Assembly (NCBI GenBank): GCA_001931535.1
Contig: CP016211.1
Span: forward strand, 7,921,703 to 7,985,702
Reading direction: 5' to 3'
DNA: 64,000 nt
Source of the DNA: Minicystis rosea
GTDB lineage: Bacteria; Myxococcota_A; Polyangia; Polyangiales; Polyangiaceae
Below the pieces are notes generated by a model. That model did not search any database, was not told the origin of the DNA, and was given only the letters and a program-made list of their open reading frames with translations. The translations under genes and the position numbers were made by a program. Below, in pieces: positions 1 to 7,668 of this stretch; position 1 is the first letter of the stretch; every line of letters starts with the position of its first letter.

Positions 1-1274
1 CTCGTGGCCTATCGCGGCGCACACCGCTGGATTCGGGCCTTCGAGCGTGTCCCCCAACCTCTCTCGCCCCAAGCTCCCTTGCTGAGGGAGCAGGGTGTCT
101 ATCTCATCCTCGGCGGCCTCGGGGGTGTCGGCCTTTCGCTCGCGGAGCACCTCGCGCGCACCGCCCGCGCCAAGCTGGTGCTCACGAGCCGCACGGGCCT
201 CGTGGCCCGCGAGGAGTGGAGCGCGTGGCTCCGCACCCATCACGACGGCGACCGCGTTTCCCGGCAGATCAAGCGCATCGTCGACATGGAAGCCCTGGGC
301 GCCGAGGTCCTCGTGCTCTCCGCCGACGTCGCCGACGAGGCGCAGATGGCGGCCGTGATCGAGCGCGCCACCGCCCGCTTCGGGGCCCTCCACGGCGTCA
401 TCCATGCGGCCGGCGTGGCCGGCGAAGCGGCCCTGTCCGCGCTCGACGACACCACCTCTCGAGCGGTCGAGACGCAGTTTCGCGCCAAGGCCCATGGCCT
501 CTACGTCCTCGATCGCGTCCTCCCCCGAGCGCTCGATTTCTGCGTGCTTTGCTCCTCGCTCTCGACCGTGCTCCCCGGCGCCGGCTTCGCCGCCTATGCC
601 GCCGCCAACCATTTTCTCGATGTCTTCGCCGCCGCGCGCGCCGGCGATGCCCGCCGCTTCACCTCCATCGATTGGGACGCTTTTCAGGCCGCCGGCGCGC
701 CTCAAGAGCCGCGCTCGCTCGGCGCCGCGCTGGCCTCGCTCGCCATCGTGCCGGAGGAAGCCGGCGCGGCCTTCGACGCGGCCCTCGCCCTCGAAACATC
801 GCAGGTCGTCGTCTCCACCTTCGATCTCGAAGCTCGCCGCGCGAGCCTCCGCCGCGCGCACGTCACCGCCGAAGCCCATCCGCGCGAGCCCATCGCGCAG
901 GGCCAGGAGCGGCCGGAGCTCGACAGCGAATACATCGCTCCGCGCACCCAGCTCGAGGCCGATCTCGCCGAGATCTGGCAAAAGCTCCTCGGCATCGATC
1001 GCATCGGCGTCGAGGACAATTTCTTCAAGCTCGGGGCGACTCCCTCATTGCCATTCAGCTCGGCACCCGGCTGCGCGACACCTTCGGCCTCGACGTCCCC
1101 ATCAACGATCTCTTCGAGGCGCCCACCATCGCCGCGCTCGCCCTCAAAATCGAGGCTCTGCGCGACGCCGGCGCCGGCCAGCGCGCCACCGCCATCGACA
1201 CGCTGAGCCTCATCGAGAACATGAGCGAAGAAGAAGTGAAGCGCATGCTGGCCGAGCTGGGACGCGAATCGTGA
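1..1274 (+). CDS. C-terminal part of a modular polyketide synthase (KR-ACP), frameshifted in the ACP
   Basis: The gene enters from the left edge, reading in frame from base 1. Codons about 30-270 are a ketoreductase (KR) domain: an NADP-binding GGLGGVG at codons 38-44, a catalytic Ser near codon 186 and Tyr at codon 199 (followed by AAANHF). KR reduces the beta-keto group during chain extension. An acyl carrier protein follows from about codon 305 and carries the phosphopantetheine arm. At the ACP core (expected LGGDS) the G run at 1033-1036 is one base short. The KR frame continues without the core Ser to a stop at 1206, while DSLIAIQ and the rest of the ACP lie in the next frame and end at 1274. 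Restoring one G gives an ordinary ACP and a TGA overlapping the next start. It is therefore either a base error or a recent inactivating deletion. No thioesterase is fused here; a separate one lies downstream. Confidence 0.85.
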   Translation, partial: RGLSRRTPLDSGLRACPPTSLAPSSLAEGAGCLSHPRRPRGCRPFARGAPRAHRPRQAGAHEPHGPRGPRGVERVAPHPSRRRPRFPADQAHRRHGSPGRRGPRALRRRRRRGADGGRDRARHRPLRGPPRRHPCGRRGRRSGPVRARRHHLSSGRDAVSRQGPWPLRPRSRPPPSARFLRALLLALDRAPRRRLRRLCRRQPFSRCLRRRARRRCPPLHLHRLGRFSGRRRASRAALARRRAGLARHRAGGSRRGLRRGPRPRNIAGRRLHLRSRSSPREPPPRARHRRSPSARAHRAGPGAAGARQRIHRSAHPARGRSRRDLAKAPRHRSHRRRGQFLQARGDSLIAIQLGTRLRDTFGLDVPINDLFEAPTIAALALKIEALRDAGAGQRATAIDTLSLIENMSEEEVKRMLAELGRES

Positions 1275-2197
1275 GTGACCGCGACGATCTCGCCGCCCGC
1301 CTCTCCAAGCTCTCGCCCGAGAAGCGCCGCCTCTTCGAGCTCCTCGGCAAGAAGGGCGCGGCGCCGAAGGCCGAAGCCATCATCAGCCGTGATCGCTTCG
1401 ACTTCGAAGGAGAGGCCGGCGCCGAGCAGCACGAGCTGCGCGCCTTTTACGACACCGTATCAGGGCAGCTCGACGCGTCTCCCTTCGCCGAGCACGCCCT
1501 CTTCCTCAACTACGGTTACGTGCCCAACGACAATCCGAGCCGCGCGCGCGTCGCGCTGCCCGAGAATTGCCTCAACAAGAATGCCACCCGCCTGGTGCTG
1601 GAGCTCTTCGGCGATTGCCCCTTTGAGCCCGGGCGCGCCGTGCTCGACGTCGGCTGTGGCCGCGGCGGGCTCTCCACCGTTCTTCGTCGCTACGTCGACG
1701 CCGGCCCTTACCTCGGCATCGATCTCTCCCCCGCCGCCATCGCCTTCTGTCAGCGCACGCACCAAGATCCCGACACCCGCTTCATGGTCGGTGACGCACA
1801 ACACCTCCCCGCAGCGGACGGCGCGTTCTCCGTGGTCGTGAACCTCGAATCGTCCCACGGCTATCCCGACGTCCACGCATTCTTCCGCGAGGTCGCGCGC
1901 GTGCTCGAGCCCGGCGGCCATTTCCTCTACACCGATCTCGTCCCCACGGAGCGCATCGACGCCCACCTCGCCGCGCTGCGTGACGCGGGCCTCCACGTCG
2001 AGCACGCGCGCGACGTCACGAGCAACGTGCTCCTCTCCTGCGACGAGACGGCCAAGACCCATGCACGCGCGTTCCGGCAAGAGAACGATCGCGGCATCAT
2101 GGATGTGTTCCTCGGTGTCCCGAGCTCGCGCCTTTACGACGACATGAAGACCGGAAGGCAGAAGTATTTGATGTACTCCTTCGTGCGGAGCCGCTAG
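1271..2197 (+). CDS. Class I SAM-dependent methyltransferase of the polyketide locus
   Basis: A 308-residue protein starting at GTG 1271, which overlaps the TGA of the PKS reading frame (GTGA), so translation is probably coupled. The N-terminal 35 residues contain LSPEKRRLFELL, a short helix of the kind often found at the ends of assembly-line proteins. The SAM-binding motif I, VLDVGCGRGG, is near residue 125, followed by the acidic GIDLS strand and GDAQHLP. This is the class I fold of small-molecule O/C/N-methyltransferases. By position it probably methylates the polyketide or its lipid product. The substrate cannot be told from the sequence. Confidence 0.85.
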   Translation: MSDRDDLAARLSKLSPEKRRLFELLGKKGAAPKAEAIISRDRFDFEGEAGAEQHELRAFYDTVSGQLDASPFAEHALFLNYGYVPNDNPSRARVALPENCLNKNATRLVLELFGDCPFEPGRAVLDVGCGRGGLSTVLRRYVDAGPYLGIDLSPAAIAFCQRTHQDPDTRFMVGDAQHLPAADGAFSVVVNLESSHGYPDVHAFFREVARVLEPGGHFLYTDLVPTERIDAHLAALRDAGLHVEHARDVTSNVLLSCDETAKTHARAFRQENDRGIMDVFLGVPSSRLYDDMKTGRQKYLMYSFVRSR

Positions 2198-2248
2198 CTT
2201 TCCCGGTCGGGAAACTCCCCACTTGAAGCGGCGGAGAGGACGAAGAGG

Positions 2249-3736
2249 ATGGCTCGAGATCGCGAGGGCAGCGACGACTCCGGCGCCGATCGCTATGCCG
2301 ATCGCATCGACAAGCTGTCCGACGATCGCCGTCGCCTGCTCGAAGCCCTGCTCGCCGATCGCGAAGCCCACCACCGCGCGGCGCGCCCGCCGTTCGAGCC
2401 GGCTCCCGAGCCCACGCACGCCGCCCCGAGCCCCGCGCCTTCCGCCCCGGCGTCGAATGGACGCGCTTCCTACGGCCGCTCGCCGAACGGTCCCGCACCG
2501 GCCCCCCAGCCTCAGAATGGCTATTCGCGGAGCCGCGAGCCCCAGAATGGCCATGCCCCCAATGGGAGCGCGCCGAGCGGCCCGCCGCCCAACGGCCATG
2601 CGCACAGCAGCCCACCACAGAATGGATATGCGCGTCGGCCCTCCGGCGCCAGGCCCGGTCCGCGCAACCCCTTCTCGGCCGGACACGGATCGTTTGGAGC
2701 TCAAAACATCGCCAATCCCTTCGGCGACGGGGGCCCGTTCGGCAACCTGCACGGGGCCAATCCCTTCAGCGGTGGCGGCCTCCTGAACGGCCTTTTGCAG
2801 CACCTCATGGGCCGCCTCGGCGGCGTGAGCGTGAATGGCTTTGCCGAAGACGGCTCGTCGTCTCCTTGGGCGGCAGCCGGCGCGCGCGGCCCGCGCACCG
2901 GCGGCCCGGTGCGAAACCCATGGAGCCATGCTCCGGGCGGCGCATATCGCACGCCGCCGTCGCGCTCTCCGTATCCCGATCACGACGGCGCGCCGCCGTT
3001 CTCACCGCTCGTGGCCATGAAGCCGACGGGCCGCAAAACCCCTTTCTTCTGCGTCCACGCCCTGCTCGGCTCGGCCTTTCCGTATCACCACCTCGCCGTC
3101 CACGTCGACCGCGAGCAACCCATGTACGGCCTCCAGGCGCGCGGCCTCGACGGGCTGCACGAGCCGCTCTCCCGCGTCGAGGACATGGCCGCTTGTTACC
3201 TCGAAGCCATCCGCATCGCCCAGCCGGAGGGGCCTTATCACCTCGGCGGGTATTCGTTCGGTGGTTGGGTCGCCTTCGAGATGGCGCGCCTGCTCTCGGA
3301 GCAAGGCGAGCAGATTGCCTCTCTCTCCATGTTCGGGACACTGGCCCCCTCGGTGGCGGTGCGCGGCGCGGTGGCCCCTTTTGCCGAGATGGCCCTCGGT
3401 TATTTGGAAGATCTCCAGCGACTCGTCACCCGATCTTCCCTCGCCGGCCGCGGCGGCTCGCTCAATCCACAGCAGCGCGTGGTCCTCGCCAATTGCATGG
3501 CGGCCCTGCGCTACCTACCGCGCCCGCAGCCGGTGAGCCTCGATCTCTTCGTCACCGCCGACCAGCGCCTCCTCTGCCAAATCGATCCCTCGCTCGGCTG
3601 GGGCACGCTCTGCGAAGGCCCCATCGAGACCTACGCAGTCCCGGGCAATCATCTCAGCATGTTCCAGGAACCGCATGTCCGCGATCTCGCGCGGCAGCTC
3701 GCCACATGCCTTTCGCGGGAGGCGCACCGTGAGTGA
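2249..3736 (+). CDS. Free-standing thioesterase with long Pro/Asn/Gly-rich N-terminal tail
   Basis: A 495-residue protein starting at ATG 2249 behind a GAGAGGA-type ribosome site. Residues about 255-495 are an alpha/beta-hydrolase thioesterase of the kind that ends polyketide and peptide assembly lines. The nucleophile elbow GYSFGG has its Ser at residue 336 and the catalytic His lies in GNHLSMF at residue 468. Residues about 1-50 contain another LSDDRRRLLEALL helix like that of the methyltransferase. Residues about 50-250 are low complexity, with repeated PNG, QNGY and NGHA units and then Gly/Phe/Asn-rich stretches; they are probably disordered. It likely releases or edits the chain in trans, because the upstream PKS ends at an ACP. 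The next gene overlaps its 3' end by 8 bases. Confidence 0.85.
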   Translation: MARDREGSDDSGADRYADRIDKLSDDRRRLLEALLADREAHHRAARPPFEPAPEPTHAAPSPAPSAPASNGRASYGRSPNGPAPAPQPQNGYSRSREPQNGHAPNGSAPSGPPPNGHAHSSPPQNGYARRPSGARPGPRNPFSAGHGSFGAQNIANPFGDGGPFGNLHGANPFSGGGLLNGLLQHLMGRLGGVSVNGFAEDGSSSPWAAAGARGPRTGGPVRNPWSHAPGGAYRTPPSRSPYPDHDGAPPFSPLVAMKPTGRKTPFFCVHALLGSAFPYHHLAVHVDREQPMYGLQARGLDGLHEPLSRVEDMAACYLEAIRIAQPEGPYHLGGYSFGGWVAFEMARLLSEQGEQIASLSMFGTLAPSVAVRGAVAPFAEMALGYLEDLQRLVTRSSLAGRGGSLNPQQRVVLANCMAALRYLPRPQPVSLDLFVTADQRLLCQIDPSLGWGTLCEGPIETYAVPGNHLSMFQEPHVRDLARQLATCLSREAHRE

Positions 3737-4928
3737 GGTCCACGCTCGGCTCACCGATCTGCTCGGAAACGAGCGGATCCGCATCGTATCCATCGACGGC
3801 GGCGGCCTCTATGGCCTCCTCAGCGCCATCTGGCTCCGGCAGCTCGCCGAGCACGATCCCCGCTTCCTCGAGGGCCAGAGCGTCCACCTCATCGCCGGCA
3901 TCTCCTCGGGCGCCGTCAACACGCTGCTCCTCGCCAAGCACAAGAACCCACGCGAGGCCCTCCTCGATCGCGAGCTCGAGCGCTTCTGGCTGGAGAAGGT
4001 CGGTGTCTTCACCAACTCGAACCCCGTCACCGCCTGGCTGAGCCTGCGCGGCATCTCCGCGTGGGCGAGCAAGAGCGATTTCCTCAATCAGCTCTGGTCC
4101 CATTTCGGGGACATGAAGCTCGGCGACCTGCACCAGAACGTCTTAATCAGCACCTTTTATTTGAACGGCGGCTCCGGCCCAGTCAATTTCGAAGATCGCA
4201 ACCCGCTCGCGCCCGCGCACAAGCCTTATGGCAACCCCGAAGGTCAGCGCGGCTGGCGCCCCAAGGTCTTCACCAACCTCCGCCCCGACGACGAGGACCT
4301 CGATTATCGCGTCGTCGACGTGGCCTATGGCGCGGCCACGCCGGGCGGCCTGCGCGCGGTGCGCGGCGGCATCACCGACGCCGCGGTCTTCAACGCGAGC
4401 CCTTCGGTGGAGGCCATCGCCGAGGTGCTCCACGAGTTCGAGGCCTACCCCGAGCTCGTGCGGGAAAACCACCTCACCCGCGGCCAGCGCCTCGATCGCA
4501 TCGCCATGCTCTCGGTCGGCGACGGCGGCACGGACCCGAGCTATTGGTTACGCAACTTCGGTTTCGGCCTGCCGCTCTATGGCCTCTTGCCCACCAACCC
4601 GCTCGCGGGTCAGCTCTATCCGCCGGGCACCACCATGCCCATCGACGCGCCCGCACAGGAGTCGAACTTCATCTCTCGCTACCTCCTCGGCGAGCGCTAT
4701 TTCCGCCTCGACACGCCGCTGATGAAGGTGCCCACCATCATCTCCACCTTGTCGGCCCGCTGGACGCTCTGGAAAGACTTCTTCGTCGAGCGCATCTACA
4801 CGGCGACTGACTCCCGTCTATCGATGAAGGCCATCGCCGACTGCGCCGCGTTCCTCGAGAGCACGGCCTGGTGCGGCGCGAGCAGCACACCCGCGCCCGA
4901 GCCACGGCCCGATCAGCACCTCTTGTGA
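3729..4928 (+). CDS. Patatin-like phospholipase/acyl hydrolase
   Basis: A 399-residue protein starting at GTG 3729, overlapping the thioesterase end. It has the patatin oxyanion loop (DGGGLYGLLS, about residues 22-31) and the nucleophile elbow GISSG with Ser 59. The catalytic Asp, normally in DG[GA], appears as D217 in a D-A-A-V-F sequence followed by NASPS. The Asp is kept but the following Gly is replaced by Ala. Patatins hydrolyse acyl esters of lipids with a Ser-Asp dyad. No signal peptide is visible, so it is probably cytoplasmic. Within this locus it could release, edit or transfer an acyl chain. Confidence 0.85.
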   Translation: MSEVHARLTDLLGNERIRIVSIDGGGLYGLLSAIWLRQLAEHDPRFLEGQSVHLIAGISSGAVNTLLLAKHKNPREALLDRELERFWLEKVGVFTNSNPVTAWLSLRGISAWASKSDFLNQLWSHFGDMKLGDLHQNVLISTFYLNGGSGPVNFEDRNPLAPAHKPYGNPEGQRGWRPKVFTNLRPDDEDLDYRVVDVAYGAATPGGLRAVRGGITDAAVFNASPSVEAIAEVLHEFEAYPELVRENHLTRGQRLDRIAMLSVGDGGTDPSYWLRNFGFGLPLYGLLPTNPLAGQLYPPGTTMPIDAPAQESNFISRYLLGERYFRLDTPLMKVPTIISTLSARWTLWKDFFVERIYTATDSRLSMKAIADCAAFLESTAWCGASSTPAPEPRPDQHLL

Positions 4929-5081
4929 TGGCACCGCGAGCGGGGCTGTCACGCTCGGGCCTTGGATGACGGCGGCACCGGCGATCCGGCCAGCGTCGGC
5001 CCGGCGTCGGCATTGACATGCAGTGTGGCCCCGCGTACGCCTGGTGACGTCGCTGCGTGCGCCCCGGGAGAGGTGATCACC

Positions 5082-6524
5082 ATGCCGATGCCGACGATCG
5101 CGAAGGGAAATGGCTTCACCGAGTTCGACAACGATCGCGGCGAGGTGGAGCGCCTCCTCGTACCGTTCCGCGCCTTAGGCGACGATCTCACGTTGCAAGC
5201 GCCCCACGGCAGCTACAGCCGCTTCGACGTCTTCGGATTCGTCCCCAAGCAGCACGAAGGCTACCTCGACGCATTGTGGGAGGCGTGGCGCCTCTGGCAG
5301 CGCGAAGGCTTCCCCCACCACGAGAAGCACGGTCATCACCAGCGCGTGCAGCGCGTGCGGCCGAGCATCAAGGTCTTATCGCCCTCCGCCGCGCGCGGCG
5401 CCGAGACGTGGCGCTGGGTCGTCGACAAGAGCGGCAGCGACGGCAAGGGCGAAGCCCACACCCGCGCCGAAGTCCGCTTCGAAGCCCACATCGCCTCGGA
5501 CATCTTCGGGATGGACACCGGCATCCCGCAGGACAGCGGCCAATACTACCTCACCTCCGAAGCCTACGCGGGCGCGGCCAAGAACGTGCTCGATCGCATG
5601 GCCACACGCGAGTTCTATCCGCCGGAGCAGGAGGGCGACTGGCCTCCTCCCCAAGGCAGCTCGAAGTTCTGGCCCAAGCGCTTCTGGCATCACCTCATCT
5701 ATGCCTATTTCATCGAGGCCACCAAGATCATCCCCATTTGCCGGAAGCTCATCACCGACGCGGAGACGAGCGAGCAGCTCGGCTTCTTCCACGAGGCTTC
5801 CCAGCGGTGGATGCGGTCGACCATCGCTCTCTGGAACCCGGCCACCTTCGCCATCCGCCGCAACGCGTATCACCGCATGTTCGGCCTCGATCTCGGCGAG
5901 GTGACGAGCCCCGACGCCGGCCTCGAGGCGGGCACCAACGCCTTCTTCGTCCCCGTCTTCGAAGACCTGCTTTACGAGGTCTGGAACGGGTACATGAACC
6001 ATCAGAACTCGTCCGGCCCCAACACCACCGATCCGGTGGCCATCGTGGAGCTGTGTCAGGCCTTGAGCGACATGCTCAACGAGCGCCGCCAATTCGGCAC
6101 GCTCACCCGCGCGGAGTTCAGCGCGGTGGCCGAGCTGTCTTGGTATTACCTGCTCATCGATGGTCGCGGCACCGGGCCCGACGCCAACGCGCCCGTCATC
6201 CTCGACATGAAGGTCACCGCCACCACCCCGGACGAGCGTTTGCGCCGCCTCGGTGATGCGGTGGGCGTGCCCGCCCACCCCCGCACGCGCTCGCTGCTCA
6301 AGCTGGCCGAGCGCGTCTCCCTGCTGCTCATCGAGATCGAGCAGGGCACGTACAACGAGGCTTTCGAGGTCCGGCGCCTCTACGAAGGCGGCGAGACGAC
6401 CAACGATCTCCTCGACATCATCAACGAGTGGTCGATCCTCACCGGACGCGACATCAAGGCTCGTCGCGTGGCGCCGCAGCTCCCGCGCGCCGCGGCCAAG
6501 GCGGCGCCCCTCCTCTCGCGGTGA
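5082..6524 (+). CDS. Unrecognised 480-residue protein of the polyketide locus
   Basis: The start at ATG 5082 is supported by GGGAGAGG eight bases upstream. I do not recognise the family. The protein is soluble, with no signal peptide or membrane segment. It is rich in aromatic and charged residues, with a His-rich stretch near residues 72-85 (HHEKHGHHQR), an acidic/Trp region (WRWVVDK) and a C-terminal helical part ending in Ala-rich sequence. The His cluster could bind metal but is not a known motif. It lies between the patatin and the acyltransferase-like gene, touching the latter, so it is probably part of the same pathway. Codon use is ordinary for the window, which supports real coding. 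Confidence 0.7.
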   Translation: MPMPTIAKGNGFTEFDNDRGEVERLLVPFRALGDDLTLQAPHGSYSRFDVFGFVPKQHEGYLDALWEAWRLWQREGFPHHEKHGHHQRVQRVRPSIKVLSPSAARGAETWRWVVDKSGSDGKGEAHTRAEVRFEAHIASDIFGMDTGIPQDSGQYYLTSEAYAGAAKNVLDRMATREFYPPEQEGDWPPPQGSSKFWPKRFWHHLIYAYFIEATKIIPICRKLITDAETSEQLGFFHEASQRWMRSTIALWNPATFAIRRNAYHRMFGLDLGEVTSPDAGLEAGTNAFFVPVFEDLLYEVWNGYMNHQNSSGPNTTDPVAIVELCQALSDMLNERRQFGTLTRAEFSAVAELSWYYLLIDGRGTGPDANAPVILDMKVTATTPDERLRRLGDAVGVPAHPRTRSLLKLAERVSLLLIEIEQGTYNEAFEVRRLYEGGETTNDLLDIINEWSILTGRDIKARRVAPQLPRAAAKAAPLLSR

Positions 6525-6532
6525 CGATTGCC

Positions 6533-7648
6533 ATGGATGAGACCGGGCCCGGAGAGCGGCGCTTCCTCGCTCCCTGGGCCGGCACGAGCCCGGCCGAGCC
6601 GCGCGCGCGGCTCTCCCCCCGCGTCCTCCGGGGAGGCCTCGAGCACCTCGTCGCGCACGGCCCCGCCGTGGTGGTGGTGAACCGCGATCGCGCCGCCTGG
6701 CTCGCCGATCTCACCGCCATCATGCAAACGTGGTCTGCCTACGTGGGCAACGATCCGACGCGGCTTCCATCGGCCCTCCTCCCGCCCAATCTCCCGCTCG
6801 ATCGCTTCGCCGACGCCGCGCTCGCGGCCGGCCGCATCCTGGTGGCTTATCCCGAGCAGGGCCGCCCACCGCTCTTCGGCCGTGGGCCCAAGCGCCTCCG
6901 GCCTTTTCAAACCACCTTCGTCGAATTGGCCACCGCGCACGACGCGCCCGTGATCCCCATCGCCTGCGCCGGCGCGCGCTTCCGCGTCGGCGCTCCGCTC
7001 CGGGTCACGCTCGATCCGGCCCGCGCGTCGGCGGCCGATTACCGCTCCGCCGCCGAAGAGGTGCGGCAGGTGATGCAAGCGATGATCGATGGGCCTTTGA
7101 AAAAGCATCCTCATCGCGAACAATCCCCCGTCGCCGCGCCGAATCCCGTCTCGGGCACGCCCGCCACCATCGCCGAGCTCGAGGCGCGCATACGCGTCTT
7201 GGAAGCGCGGGAGCAGGTCTATCGCGCCATGGTGACGTGGGGCCGCGCGCTCGACACGGTGGAGCGAACCCACGACGTTCAGGATGCTCGATACATGGCC
7301 GATGATCTCATGAGCCCCGATGGCATCTTCGATCTCGCCGACACCGGCTGGGGCGTGTGGGGCCCGGAGAAGGACGAGATCGTCCGCCATATCATGAGCT
7401 TCGTCCGCCGCTTCAGCTGGGCTTATCACACCTATCCCAACGGGGAGATCGACGTCGATCCCGCCCGCGGAACGGCCCGCTTCCACACCAGCACCGAGCT
7501 CGTGCCGCTCGCGCGCGACGGCAACTTTCAATGGTTCTTCCTGACCCAGACCACGACCTTCGTTCGCCAGGACGGAGCGTGGCGGGTCCAGCGCTACAAG
7601 CTCAGCAACCTGCGCACCATCACGCCCGCTCCCTCGCACGCTTGGTGA
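6533..7648 (+). CDS. Acyltransferase-like domain fused to a SnoaL/NTF2-like domain
   Basis: A 371-residue protein. The start is ATG 6533 or GTG 6521, which overlaps the stop of the preceding gene. Residues about 25-190 resemble the second half of PlsC-type 1-acylglycerol-phosphate acyltransferases: an AYPEQGRPP segment corresponds to the family's PEGTR block, followed by the PVIPIACAGA strand. The family's catalytic HX4D motif is not visible, so this half may be catalytically dead or divergent. Residues about 205-371 form a SnoaL-like/NTF2-like cone domain, a fold used by small cyclases, hydrolases and dehydratases and as a ligand-binding cup. By position it belongs to the lipid/polyketide operon and is followed after 20 bases by the kinase gene. 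Confidence 0.65.
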   Translation: MDETGPGERRFLAPWAGTSPAEPRARLSPRVLRGGLEHLVAHGPAVVVVNRDRAAWLADLTAIMQTWSAYVGNDPTRLPSALLPPNLPLDRFADAALAAGRILVAYPEQGRPPLFGRGPKRLRPFQTTFVELATAHDAPVIPIACAGARFRVGAPLRVTLDPARASAADYRSAAEEVRQVMQAMIDGPLKKHPHREQSPVAAPNPVSGTPATIAELEARIRVLEAREQVYRAMVTWGRALDTVERTHDVQDARYMADDLMSPDGIFDLADTGWGVWGPEKDEIVRHIMSFVRRFSWAYHTYPNGEIDVDPARGTARFHTSTELVPLARDGNFQWFFLTQTTTFVRQDGAWRVQRYKLSNLRTITPAPSHAW

Positions 7649-7668
7649 AGGGTCTCTCCGGAGGATTC

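Noticed and set aside
1..1274. Programmed frameshifting in the PKS ACP
   Set aside because: The site is a plain GGGG run without a slippery heptamer or downstream structure that I can see, and the shift removes the active-site Ser from the main frame; an error or mutation is simpler.
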